Assembly: GCA_964030785.1 (NCBI GenBank) | Contig: OZ034969.1 | Coordinates: 71,235,362-71,299,361, forward strand | Source of the DNA: Siderastrea siderea | Lineage: Eukaryota; Cnidaria; Anthozoa; Scleractinia; Rhizangiidae | DNA: 64,000 nt | Direction of reading: 5' to 3' | Shown here: positions 14,301 to 26,500 of the stretch, one piece after another | Numbering within the stretch: position 1 is the stretch's first letter | Layout: each line of letters begins with the position of its first letter | Made by a program: the position numbers and the translations under genes | Notes under the pieces: generated by a model | What the model saw: the letters and a program-made list of their open reading frames with translations, nothing else | What the model was told of the DNA's origin: nothing | Databases searched by the model: none

Positions 14301-17300
14301 AAAAATCTAACCGAAGACTGAGAGCTTTACCCTGCAAGCACACTCACAGTCAGAGGGTCATAGGTTCGACTCCTGTTGGGAGAATTCGGATTTTGTTCCG
14401 AGTCGCCTGTGTCACTCACTAACTTTATGGTAGCTTTAAAGCAAATGATACAGATTTTGAAGATATTTGACTGGACATCTTTATTGCGGATTTTAGATTA
14501 CATGTAGCTGCCTTTCGCTTAAACGAACACCTTATGCACATTTCATGGATGGAGGAGAAGGCTATGAATTGACATTGGCAGTAAAAGACTCATGACTGTT
14601 GGCCACTTTCAAGAGGTCGCTTTATTGGAAATGTATCTTGCCGGTAGTAATTTCCTTTCAACATAAACCTGGTAAATCCAGGGACGACTATAGTCTGAGC
14701 TGTTCCGATAGACCAGGGTATGCCAGCAAGCATACCAGAGTTGAACGCTATATATGTGCAAAAAGGCCTAGCGCTCCCAGAAATCTTCATTATTTTGGTA
14801 ATCTTGGTCTCCTAAATAGCCAGGCTTCTCCAAAAACTGCGGGTGAACCTGTGCAACTACTGTGGATCTGGTAAACTATGGTATTTTTGGTAAGTCTGGT
14901 TTTAGATTACCACGGCTATCAGGTTTTAACCCCGAGTACCTTTTTAAGCTAGCGATTGTTCGCAAAAATTGGAACCTTTAATTTACGTCCGTCTCTATTA
15001 GTTGCGGTGTGAAATCTATCTTTTAACTTTTCTCACAAAAACATTGCGTGGTGAGTTGCAAGAAAGAATACTCCGTGTAACAGGGCGTTAATTGTCTCAC
15101 TACTCGTTCTAATTTGCACAGGCTATTACATGTACATTGAAGCATCGTCCCCGAGACAATATGGCGACATAGCTCGTCTTATAAGTCCGCAGTTTATGTG
15201 GAAGAATGTAGCCAACTGTAAGGTAGGTTTCTTTTGCGTTATCTGTGCACATAAGAGGACCCTCTTTTGTTCTTAGGATACCTGTGGTTGAGCGATAAAT
15301 TAAGTGCGATAAACAACATGGAAAGAACCTAATAAGTTTAAACCTAATTAAGTAGCTAGTATATATTTCAGAGCGCGATCATTCAGATCAAAGATAACAG
15401 AGCTGGAGTTTCCTGTGTTGCTGATCATTTTGATCCACATGTGGCTCCAACTCTTTGAGTCTGTGGGTAAAATCTTCACGTGTGAACACTCAAATCACCA
15501 TTCTTGTGGTGCTGTTTTATGATTTACATTTGACCCACCTTTTAAGCCTTTGATTAGGCCAATCAAATGTATGCTATTGTACAGTACTAGGCTTTTTTGT
15601 AATATTGTGGATGAAATCGTACAGTAAAGCCATCTAGAATAAAAGCTATTCCGCAGTGCATATGCTGCACAAGTCAACCATTCAGCTGAAAGTTAATGGC
15701 GTTTACTTTCTGTTTCACCTGGCGCAATTCGCTGGTGTTGTTGCTTTCGATGCTGTGTGTAGATCTTGTGAACTTTTTTCCAAATGAAACATTTTGTATA
15801 GGCGTAAGCTTCTGTACCCTGTACCCTTCGGATCCTTAACTGTTATTGTTTAACCGTCCATTTTTTTCCTTTCAGCTTCGCTTTTATTATCATATGCAAG
15901 GCCTATGGGGGACAAACACGATAGGGACACTGAAAGTGCTCCTGAGGAACACGATCACCGGTGCCGACTCTGCTCCCTTGTGGCAAAGATTTGGTCACCA
16001 AGGAAACCAGTGGATCCGAGCTGATGTTCCCATAAATACCACATGGCCTGTGACGCAGGTACACTCGTTGTTTTTAGGATAGATAGAGAAAGGATTGGTT
16101 CCCTTTATTATTTTGCAGCTATTATGCAAAACTATTGTAAAGTTTAACTATTTTTTCCTTTTTCTTTTTGGTAATAAAGCTTGTTGTTGTTGTTAATAAA
16201 GTTGCGCCCGGTGGTCAAACAGTGAGAAACCTTTTAACTTTATGAGCATGTGGTCTTCGTCAAATAATCGTTTGTCAGCGAAAGTGCGTGCAAGTAGTGG
16301 GTAGACGAGGTCGTAAATTTCAATCCTGAGTGTGTTATCTAACCCGTCTTTGTTTGCTCAGGGCTTAAGATTTTTGTCTTTGCCGAATGTACTTGATCTC
16401 CATCTTGCTTATGCAGTTAATTTCTATCTGCGTTCACTGCGCACCAGTTTACTTGTTATCGTTTCGACCGCCATGTCTCTTCCTAGCCACTTCACTAAAT
16501 TGACCAAACTTTACCCCATAGGTTATATTTGAAGCCGTGAGAGGATTAACATATCACGGAGACATCGCAATCGATGACGTGTCATTCTCCCCCGAGTGCT
16601 ATCCATCCGAAGGTGAGAGACTACGTTTTGTTATCTTAAATTCGAATCTTACGTTCTTCTCTGCGAGTATTCTTTCTTAATCCTTAGTCTGCCCTTATCG
16701 TTGGCGAAACAAACATGCCTGTGTTTATGTACGACGTTCTTGATCTGCACGGATACTCTAGCGGTACATATCACGGAAAATTAACGCAGAGACCTTTTCA
16801 ACAGTTAACCAGTATTTATTTCCTACTTTTTTAAAAGAAAAGCAAACGAAAGCACGTTCAATCAGGGCTGAAGTGTGCCTCGGATTCCGCAACGTTGAAT
16901 CTCACTTTAGCTGTCTTGGCATAGTCTAATACCATATTTGATCAATGTAGCAGACTTACTATTAACCTCGCCCTATCATCCTATCGTGGTCCGTCTGAAC
17001 GTAAGGTATCCGATATTATTTCGGTCCAACAGCGCTGGACACGTTCCTAGATTACAGTATGCTATCATTAAGTTGGGACAGTTTGTGTGAAGGTTTCTGA
17101 TAGGTTTCTGATAATTCTGTACCCGCTTGGTCATTCTAGGCATTTACTGACCCAATGATTCTTACTTAGCTGTCCACATTTACCGAAACTACGACGTCCG
17201 CTTGGCCGATGGAAAAGAGGGCTCGTTCGAGGGCCGTGTGGAGGTGTATCGTGTGGGCACCTGGGGCACGATTTGTGATGATGGCTGGGGGATGAACGAT

Positions 17301-20300
17301 GCCACGATTGTGTGTAAACAGCTGGGGTACGCAGGTGTGGAAAGTACCCATGTCAAGTCATATTTTGGTGAAGGGAAAGGACAAATCTGGCTGGATGACC
17401 TCAACTGTACAGGAAACGAAACAAATCTTGCCCAGTGTATGCATAATGGCTGGGGCAGTCACGACTGCACTCACAGCCAAGACGCTGGGGTCGTTTGTGA
17501 TAAAGGTAAGCGTTCAAGATACTTTGGCATGGCTAGACTGTGAGCAGTCTTCCTTTTCTCATGGAAGCCTTTTACAGACTGAATAAATTCTCCGAGGGAC
17601 TTTAGGGACTGTTCATTTTTTATGAGGTAGGGGGGGCTGGTGGGATTTGAGAGGGGGCCATACAAAAAAATATGGCTTCAAAGGGGGGGCCAGCCAAAAA
17701 AATACGGTGTGTAAAGGGGGGGTCACCAAAAAATTGCCTGTAAGTTTAGTAGTAACGGCATCTGTAATAATGCAAACATCAATGCCAGAAGGCCAAAAAT
17801 AGCGTTTCTAAGGTTCTGAAAATTCAAATTTTCCCGGGGGAGAATGCCCCCGGACCCCCCTACTTTATTATACACCCAACGGCAACGTCATCCCACCAAC
17901 TGTTTCATTACAGCTAGGGGGATGTCAACTCTTTTGGCCTCTGCTTGTCTGATTCTTAAACAACTGAACAACTGATAACAGTGTCCAAAATAATGCTTTA
18001 AACTGGCAATAATTTTCTGTTTCTGTACTTCAGAATGCAGCAAATTGCATTAGAGCATCTCTAGATTTTCAATTTTTTCCAGAGGAAGATACCCCTGTAA
18101 CCTCTACCAGAAAATTACCTTTAGTGCTTGTCAACAAAGACATTTACTTCTGCAGGACTTGAGTGTTAAAATTGACTATTTAATTTAAGCTTGATAAATT
18201 GTAGATTTACTTTACCTTTTTTTTTTTTTGGGGGGGGGGGGTCATCTCAAATATTCAGGACTACAAGGGGGGGCCAGGTAAAAAAATTCTAATGTAGAGG
18301 GGGGTCATTATATTTTACAAGAACTACCCATCAAATCCCACCAGCCCCCCCTACCCCATAAAAAATGAACGGTCCCTTATTCTTTTCGACGCTTAGAAAA
18401 GGGACAGGATGGCGGAAGAGATTTTGTGTTTTCTTCGCAGTAGAGAATCGACTGCTGACGAAAACAATATAAAAAGTTAATAAAACAAAAGGGGCCGCGA
18501 GGAGAGCGAAGGAAGGGCATGGAAATGTTAATAGAATAGAGGGATGATCTCTGATACAAACTTAGCGTCTTGAGTCAAAGTTCTTGACTCAAAATAGGGA
18601 TTTTGCAATCGTGGTCCTCTCATCAAGAGTTTTTGTTCACTTTTTTTATGTACTGATAGTGTGTCTTTTGGCCTATTCACCAATCGACGTGTTTTCGTCT
18701 TTCATGCAACCAGTTAATGACGTTGCATAGACAATGACACTCGTATCTTTACAAACTAATTCTATTTCTACTTTTTTATTTCAGATGGTGGCAGCACAAC
18801 AAAAGCAGTAAGGCTCCGTCGTAATAATGAAACTCACAGTGGACAAGTAGAGATATATCACGGTGGCTCATGGGAAGCCATCTGTTATGACGGCTGGGAT
18901 ATCCATGATGCATTTGTAGCATGTCGGCAGCTTGGATACCCCGGTGCTGATGCAATCACACGCGAAACGCCTGGAAATGTCCAGAGTTCCTTGAAAAACG
19001 TGCAGTGCAAAGGGGATGAGAATACTCTGGGGGACTGTGTGCATGCCTGGAGTGTGGGAAATTGCAACTATGGATACGCTGGAGTTATCTGTGCTGGTAT
19101 GTTTCGATGCGCGTTTGTGCGTCTTTTTTATCTCTTATTCACATTAGCTTCATCCTCCCTGCCAGAGTTTGGTTTATCATGACGTCCTTTCTCCCAAACT
19201 AACGGGATATTGTTGGTCCCCTTACCCAGCTATCGTCCCATTATCTGTTGGACTATGTTGTGAGTCAATTTTGGAGTTAGTTTAGCTACGCCATACTAAA
19301 ACTATAGATGAGTGCCACAAAACTGACAAAAATATGTAATTAAATTAACAGGACTAAAAGTTTGTGACTGACTGGATAGAGCCAAAAAAAGGATGGCCGG
19401 AACAAAAATAGTTCCTGTGATGCTTAATAACGTCATAGTTGTTAGAGCTGCGACTTTAACGACGAATATTTTATTTTATTTATTTTATCTACAGTAAAAG
19501 GAACAGCCGAGGGAAACATTCGACTTGTAGGCGGCAGCTCCAAAAGGGAAGGCCGCGTCGAGGTGTTTCATCAAGGAGAATGGGGGACAGTTTGTGACGA
19601 CCGATGGAGAATAGAAAACGCCCGCGTTGTGTGCTACGAACTTGGTTTTACAAGTGTGAGAAAGATTCTCCAGAGTTTTGGACCAGGAAACGGCCGCGTG
19701 TGGCTGGATCGAGTGAATTGCAATGGAAACGAAACCGCCCTGGTTAACTGCCCTCACGCTGGATGGGGTGTCACATCCTGTCCTCACCAAGAAGATGTCG
19801 GAGTGATTTGCTCGGGTAAGTTATTATGACCTTCCTCATTACTATAGAAAATGGCAATCTAATCTCTATCAGGTGTTAATCCTACAGTTCATTAGTATTT
19901 GCAGACTCTGAGTTATTAACCACTAGGTCGGAGATTTAATATTAGTTTTGTTGAAAATCTGAAATTTGATGCTACTTTTGCTATCTCCTAGCCCCGCGAT
20001 CTTAAACGTTTCTCGTTCCCCTTGAGAGGTCGAGATATCGTGAACTGCTTTAGCAATCACGAAAACACTTATCTTTTTTTATGTTGTGTTCTCAGACGAT
20101 GCGTATGTTGGCTGCTACAAAGATACGAGTGTTCACGTGATGAATCATGAACTCACGTTACCAAGTAAGACTACGTCATTAAAAGGATTTTTGTTCGCGA
20201 CGCATTGTAAAACCAGCGAAGCTTATTTGCCATTCTCGTTCTTTCAGTGAAACTATTTACCTTGTGCTGCCAGGAGCTAATTTAAAGCAAAGTAGATGGA

Positions 20301-20456
20301 TTGCATCGTGTCATTGCAAAAGCAATTACAGCCTTTTGTAGAGAATATCGAAGAATATCTGTTTTCATTTTAATGGAATTGGATTCCAAACGTAAACACC
20401 TCTACCAAAATTTTGCTTTAAATTAGCCACCATCCCCACTTACCCATCTTTAACAT

Positions 20457-20539
<83 letters not shown>

Positions 20540-23500
20540 CCCCAACTGTCAGGTGTAACCCCGTTGAAGTGTGTTTGGCGCTTATCTTAACCTAGCTATT
20601 CTCACTCTTAGCTTTCTATTCAACTGATCGACATTTGCCCTAACCGTTAGGTATGACCCCGGTGAAGTGTGTTCGTCGCTGTCAAAGCAAGGGATACCAA
20701 TACGCAGGCTTGGAATGGTCCAGTGAATGCTACTGTGGAAATCATGTGAGTAGTTGTCCTGGTGATAAGTACCTGGATGTAGGACTAATTGAAGTAAGGC
20801 TCATTCCTAAGGCTGTGTCTTCTAGGACTTGAGTAAAATTGATTTTTTCAAGTTATTTTTATTTTTATGACAAGCTACCCCATTTCTTTTGCAGTATGAT
20901 CGATACGGCAATTCAAGTTCATGCGACCTTCCATGTCTTGGAGACGCTAGTAAAGTTTGTGGAGGGACCTGGGCACTGTCTGTTTACAACACAGGTGACT
21001 TAGCTTACTGTTTCTTTATTTCACATCATAACGAAATGTACACTCACGTTGTTATACAGGCTGCACCTCGATAGGAGTTAGCAAGCGCACTATTGCCTCC
21101 ATACTATGACCAGACGTCACGTGAGTGGGCACCCTTAGGAACACATTCAAGTGTCAGTTTATGGAAGGTTAAAGGGCCCCTATTAACCCAGTGTACCTGG
21201 CGGGCATCTGTTGTTCCGTCCTCGAAATCGATGCAAATGTCGGAGTGGCACCAGACCAGAAGTCTGCAGACAAAGTATTCATCGTCGGCGTAGCTCACTA
21301 TCGAAATAATTTAAACGTTTTTCTGTGTTGTTTAACTTGAACACGCTGAGAACGTGAAATTTTGACTGACCATGCTGTTTTCTAACATACCAACTGGTAA
21401 CAGTTGACACTACAGCTGCCCCCGCTGTTAGGAGTTTTTGAGAACGTATTTATTGATTTTGAAGGTTTCTTTTTTCTTAATTTACTTGGAAACACTTTTG
21501 TGTGGCATTTATTTTTCTGTAGTATAATTTAGGTTTTAGATTGTTTCTGCAGAAGCAGGCCAAGGGTTGATTTAGCACTCAGTCCAGGGCTAAGAGCTTT
21601 CACTGATATTACGGGATCGCGCAAATAGGCTTCTTTCGATATATTAAAATTCAGCTTGGTAGCGAGGCCTAGAGGACACAAACAAAAGAAATGAATGAAC
21701 ATGCTTGTAAAATTTCTTTTATTTGTGTCCTCTATTGAAGAAGGCTATTGAAATTGAAACGCGTTGATCACTAATGCAAATGAGCTTTCAGTTTTTCTGT
21801 CAGCTATGGAACCTCTTTGTGTTTGGGGTATTGTTTGAGTGCAAATTAGTCGAACCTATCAATTGAATGAGCCGAGGGACAAATTTGAAGAACAATAAGT
21901 AGCAAGAGAATAAAGGTAAAGCTAATTGCGCGAGTCGCGTGCCTTAAAATATAAACAGTAATGCGTAATAAACGATTTGTTCGTCCTATATTGCTGAAAT
22001 AGAATTTTATTCTTTCGATAACTTAAGTTCTTTATTAGAACAAACATTGTAGTGGTAAGTTCATGGGGAAATTGCACTAAAATGCGGGAGAGCAACCTTC
22101 CGCGACATGGAAATAATTTCCACATACGCATTGCAAACAAAGCCACGACGAACATAACTTTTGATACAAAATGCGCTTTCTTGGACGCATTTCTTACATT
22201 AACCAAGATTTTTCACAGAGGCAATCAACTACATGAATTAAATTCGAAATCAATCAAGTAAAATCGCAAAAGCGGCTATATTTGTTAATGTACTGAAATT
22301 TCGTAGTCGCCCAAACCATCTTGCAGTGTATTTATAATCTGAAATGTTATAAATAATGAGGTCGCAGCTCGACTTGCAAGTATACAAAACCTAGAAATTT
22401 CTCAAGAAATTCACTGTTTTCAGAGCTATTTCTGACGGGAAGTGCTACGGTTGTTTTTTTCTCACGCGACCTAATACAATCTTGTAACACAATATTTCTC
22501 GTGAGTTTTAAAAAACAAAACTGATGTCTGTAGGGTTTACTGGTGTTGAGATTCACTTGTTCGCTAAGTAATGCTTACTTGTTTGTGGACCGAGTCTTTC
22601 ATTACCCCAAAGTGATTTGTGTCTGACGAATTGTTTCCAATCAATGATTTTTGTATGATACGTGTCTGACAAATTACGCAGCGTTTCTGGATCCAAAATT
22701 TCTTACGCCAAACGCGAACTTTTCCTTCTTGTGGCCAGAGAATTTACTCGAAATTTACGTTGGCTTTCTACGGGAATAAAATGAGGCAAACGGAACACAT
22801 GTGCGGTTAAAGGATCCTAGTCACCCACAGTGCTTTGCGCGCATCGAGTGAGAAATCCGCCATTTTCTATGCCATCTAAAATCAGGATTTTTTCACAGTG
22901 AATTGAAATCCGGTTACATCCGCGCCAATACGGCCAGTTTGGGCCTTTACTCACTTTTTTGGCCTTAAAAAATTAATAGCGGTTGCATCTGGCTGGTTAT
23001 TTTGGTGTTGTTTGCTATTTTTCTCGTGAAATGTGCGAAACAACGCCAGGACTCTAAGCGGTTTATGCTTTCCTTCGCGTGGCAGTACCAAAACAGTCAA
23101 GCTTATGAAAGAAATCATTATTCAAGGACCTTCTTGGTTATTGCACTAGTCAAGCAAAAGGTATCCAATAGATTGAAATGCTGGTCAAGCTTATTCGCTG
23201 ACATTTTACTTCATTACGGTGCGCGTTCTTCACGGGCTGAAATGTTTTGGTCTTCTAAATGTGACGGCGGGACTCGCTCTGCAGTGCCGGGAGCGACGCT
23301 AAAGCGACAGCTTCAAAGCCTTCGATTCCTAAGAACAGCACTTCGATTTTTTCCATAAACTATTCCCTGGAATTGCAGAAAAGGAGGAGAAAGAATGGTT
23401 TGCGAACAGAATCTTTGTAAATTAGATCTGTTAGCCGCAGTCGACACCTTAGCTAGCTGCAGTACGTTTTGTTTTGATGGCAATTCATGTATTTTGAAAA

Positions 23501-26500
23501 TTGAAATGAATATCCATCCTGTGCGATGATAACAAAGAAAACAAAAGCTATTAACAAAAGAGTTTCTTCTATTTGAAAGGAATGTGAAATGTTCTCGCTT
23601 TATACAGCGCTAATTAAAACTAAATGCGGTTCGGAGCGGTGGCCAGAGCGGCGTGATCGAGTGAGTTTTGGAAACATTTCTGCCCTCCGTGCATTCGCCT
23701 TTTGTGTTTTATGGTGATGGAAAGTCAAGAATACCAAATTAAACAAGATTCCAAACCTTTATGATTCTAGATTCGCTTGTAAATCATATTCCGCGGGCGC
23801 TCGCTGAATATAGCTTGCTTTTGGGTTGGCGGACCGGGAAGCTGGCCGGCTTACGAACACAAACATTCTTCGAGTTCTAAGTTTTTGGACAGCCGCCAAA
23901 ATGCGCTGAAAATAATCGAAAGCCCTTTTACTGGCACTAAAATCAAAAACAAGCGAGAAATTTCAGCTTCAGGCTACAATTTATATTTTCACCAGTGGAA
24001 CTGTTGACGTTTTGTCACGTTCGACGAGTAATTTGATCGCAAATCTCAGATCAAAACAATAACAAAGGCGTGCCTGACTAGGATCCTTTAAGGAAGCACT
24101 AGCAGCATGACTGACGGGAAATCTCTATGGACACCGTGCGCCCCGTAGAGAGATATTTGATTTACTAACATCGTCACATTACCCATATATTCCCTTCAGG
24201 CATTTACAGATGCTGCGTCATCATTACCCATTTATTCCGTTCGGGCGTTTAGTGATGAAACGTCATCATTACCCACTAGTTCCATGCGCGCCCTGTTCTG
24301 TCAATCGAGATTTGATCTGGTTTATATATACTGTATATTTTAACTGTAAGTACTTTATTTCCCTTTACTTTATTTACGCGCGAACTATAAGGATGCCTCC
24401 TCGGGTTTTTGCCTCTACAAAATCCCTGCGGGGGCAATAAAGGAACGCTGGAAAGGATCCTCATTCCGGGGAATGAGGGTCGTGATCCCCTTTATTATTA
24501 CTTTCTTCATGAAATAGTACTTTTTTCGTAGACTTAAAAATTACCTTGTTGATTTTGTGTTTTCACTTCTCCTTAGATCCAGCAATCATACCAACTGCAA
24601 TCCCTGGACAGGCAGCTGTGACACAAAGTAAGTATTATTTCAGTGATTCCCTGGCAAATATTGTGTTACAATACATGACGGTATTAAACTCTGAGGTGTT
24701 CAGTTTAGAAAGAAATCAGCACAGCCAACAACTTATTACATTCGACAATTTTTTTCAGTTTTAATCATAATAATAGTAATCAGAATCTGTGTCGCGCAAA
24801 GTTCATCAAATGAATATTTTCGAATCCTTTAAAACCGTCCTAAACCGTGTGTTTTCTCTGTTGGTCAAGCGGTTGCTGTTTATAATTTTCAAGCCATCAA
24901 GCTTTACATTTAATTGTATTTAATGTTAATCAATTTATTCATTCATTAGTTCATTCATCAGTCATTTATGCTTCTATTTATTTCCTCTCTACTCTATATT
25001 TTACGGACTGACGAATGAAATGATTGAGAACAATATTTTAAGCACCTTGCGGCGCTGTTCTTGCTTTTTGATTATGCTGATAGAGTTTAATTTTTTTTTC
25101 TTTTAAGCAAACATTTTATCTTTCCTTTGTTTTTACCTTGCAGGCTGCACAAGACGTGTCTATTTTAACGTATTAACTTGGCAATATCGACTTACTCAAC
25201 GATACTACAGCGGCGATCACCGGTTTGGCTGGGTATCGTCCCCTCGGTTTCCCGCTAACTATCAGGATGACACTGTTTGTATCTGGGTGCTTACTCTTCT
25301 GCCCGGGACACAAGTCAAAATTCGTTTCAAATCTTTCTACACAGGTGAGCAAAAAGTGGTAAACACGCAAGTTCTTGATTGACATTTAGAGTGGACAACA
25401 CCTTCAAGTAAATACGGGATAAACACCTTCAGGTATATAATCTGTATACAATCTGACGAATTGAGTGAGCCAGGTGCGATCTGCCGATCGAACGGCCCCT
25501 CCGCAAACACCCTGAGGTAGATGAATATCATGGATGATTTCCTCCGGATGAGAGGTTTAAAAACGAAAAATTGTCAGTTGACCGTAAAGGGAAAGTTTTC
25601 TCATCATCCAGGGGTTGTGTATAGAATTAAATTAATTGTTTCAATTAATTTTATCATATTTAAAATTATAGCCAACTTGGTGTTAACCTGCGATCAGACA
25701 TCCTTTTATCGTTAAAAAAAACACCTATCCCTATTCTTATATTGTAATTTTTAAATGTATATTGTAAATTTTATTTTATTTTAAGTAGTAGAGTGTCCCT
25801 AATTAGCTATCACAAGCTAAATACTTACCCTGACACTTAAATAAAGTTATTCGTTCATTCATTCAAAAAAGACCGCCTGATCGCGGGTTTACTTGGTGCT
25901 GCTTGCCTCGTTAGCTATTGGCTCATCAGTACAACTCGATTTCATGCAATTTAAGCTGTATAGGTATGTTATTGAGATGTCTTGCTCTGAAACTGTTTGC
26001 CGTCTTGGTCTGACGTAACGTATGTTTCGGAAACAATCTGGGAAATCGGAGAATTAACAAAGAGGTCTAAAGAAGAACGTATGATCCAGGCCAGATTTAA
26101 ATCTACGACCTCCAAGATCAGATCATCGTCGTACAATTTTCGTCCACTGGCCTCCCACAGAATGTTTTCCATTTTATGTTTGAAAAATAGCTTAAATCCT
26201 TAAATTTCGCGAGATATTGTCTATCGATACTGTGAAAATTCATTACAAAAACCTAACAAAATACTGATGTTAACACTGCGTTCGACTAGCATTTTAACCA
26301 GGGGGATTTAGTAAGGCCCCTACTTGCTTCGTGTTACAGAAACTGAGACAGGCTCCGGCCCTTTGGGTCATCCATGGACAAATACAACTCTTTTTTACCC
26401 ACGCGTCCCCGTTGTGCAAGAATCTTTCAAACAATTTTTTTTTGTTTTTTCTAAGCTCCTAAAAACCTGGGGGGCGTTTCTCGAAAGTCCCTAAAACATT

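Larger units (their letters stand above)
20995..24576. other. Long intron between WSC and CUB1 linker
   Basis: It contains a short hairpin (21671-21733), a 1.3 kb TTAA-flanked element (22807-24091) and a 45-bp tandem repeat (24177-24290). No coding exon was recognised; ORFs inside lack domain features and splice support. Confidence 0.6.

Noticed and set aside
23002..23358. 118-codon ORF inside the TTAA element
   Set aside because: No transposase motif, no repeats of known domains, within intron; treated as chance ORF.
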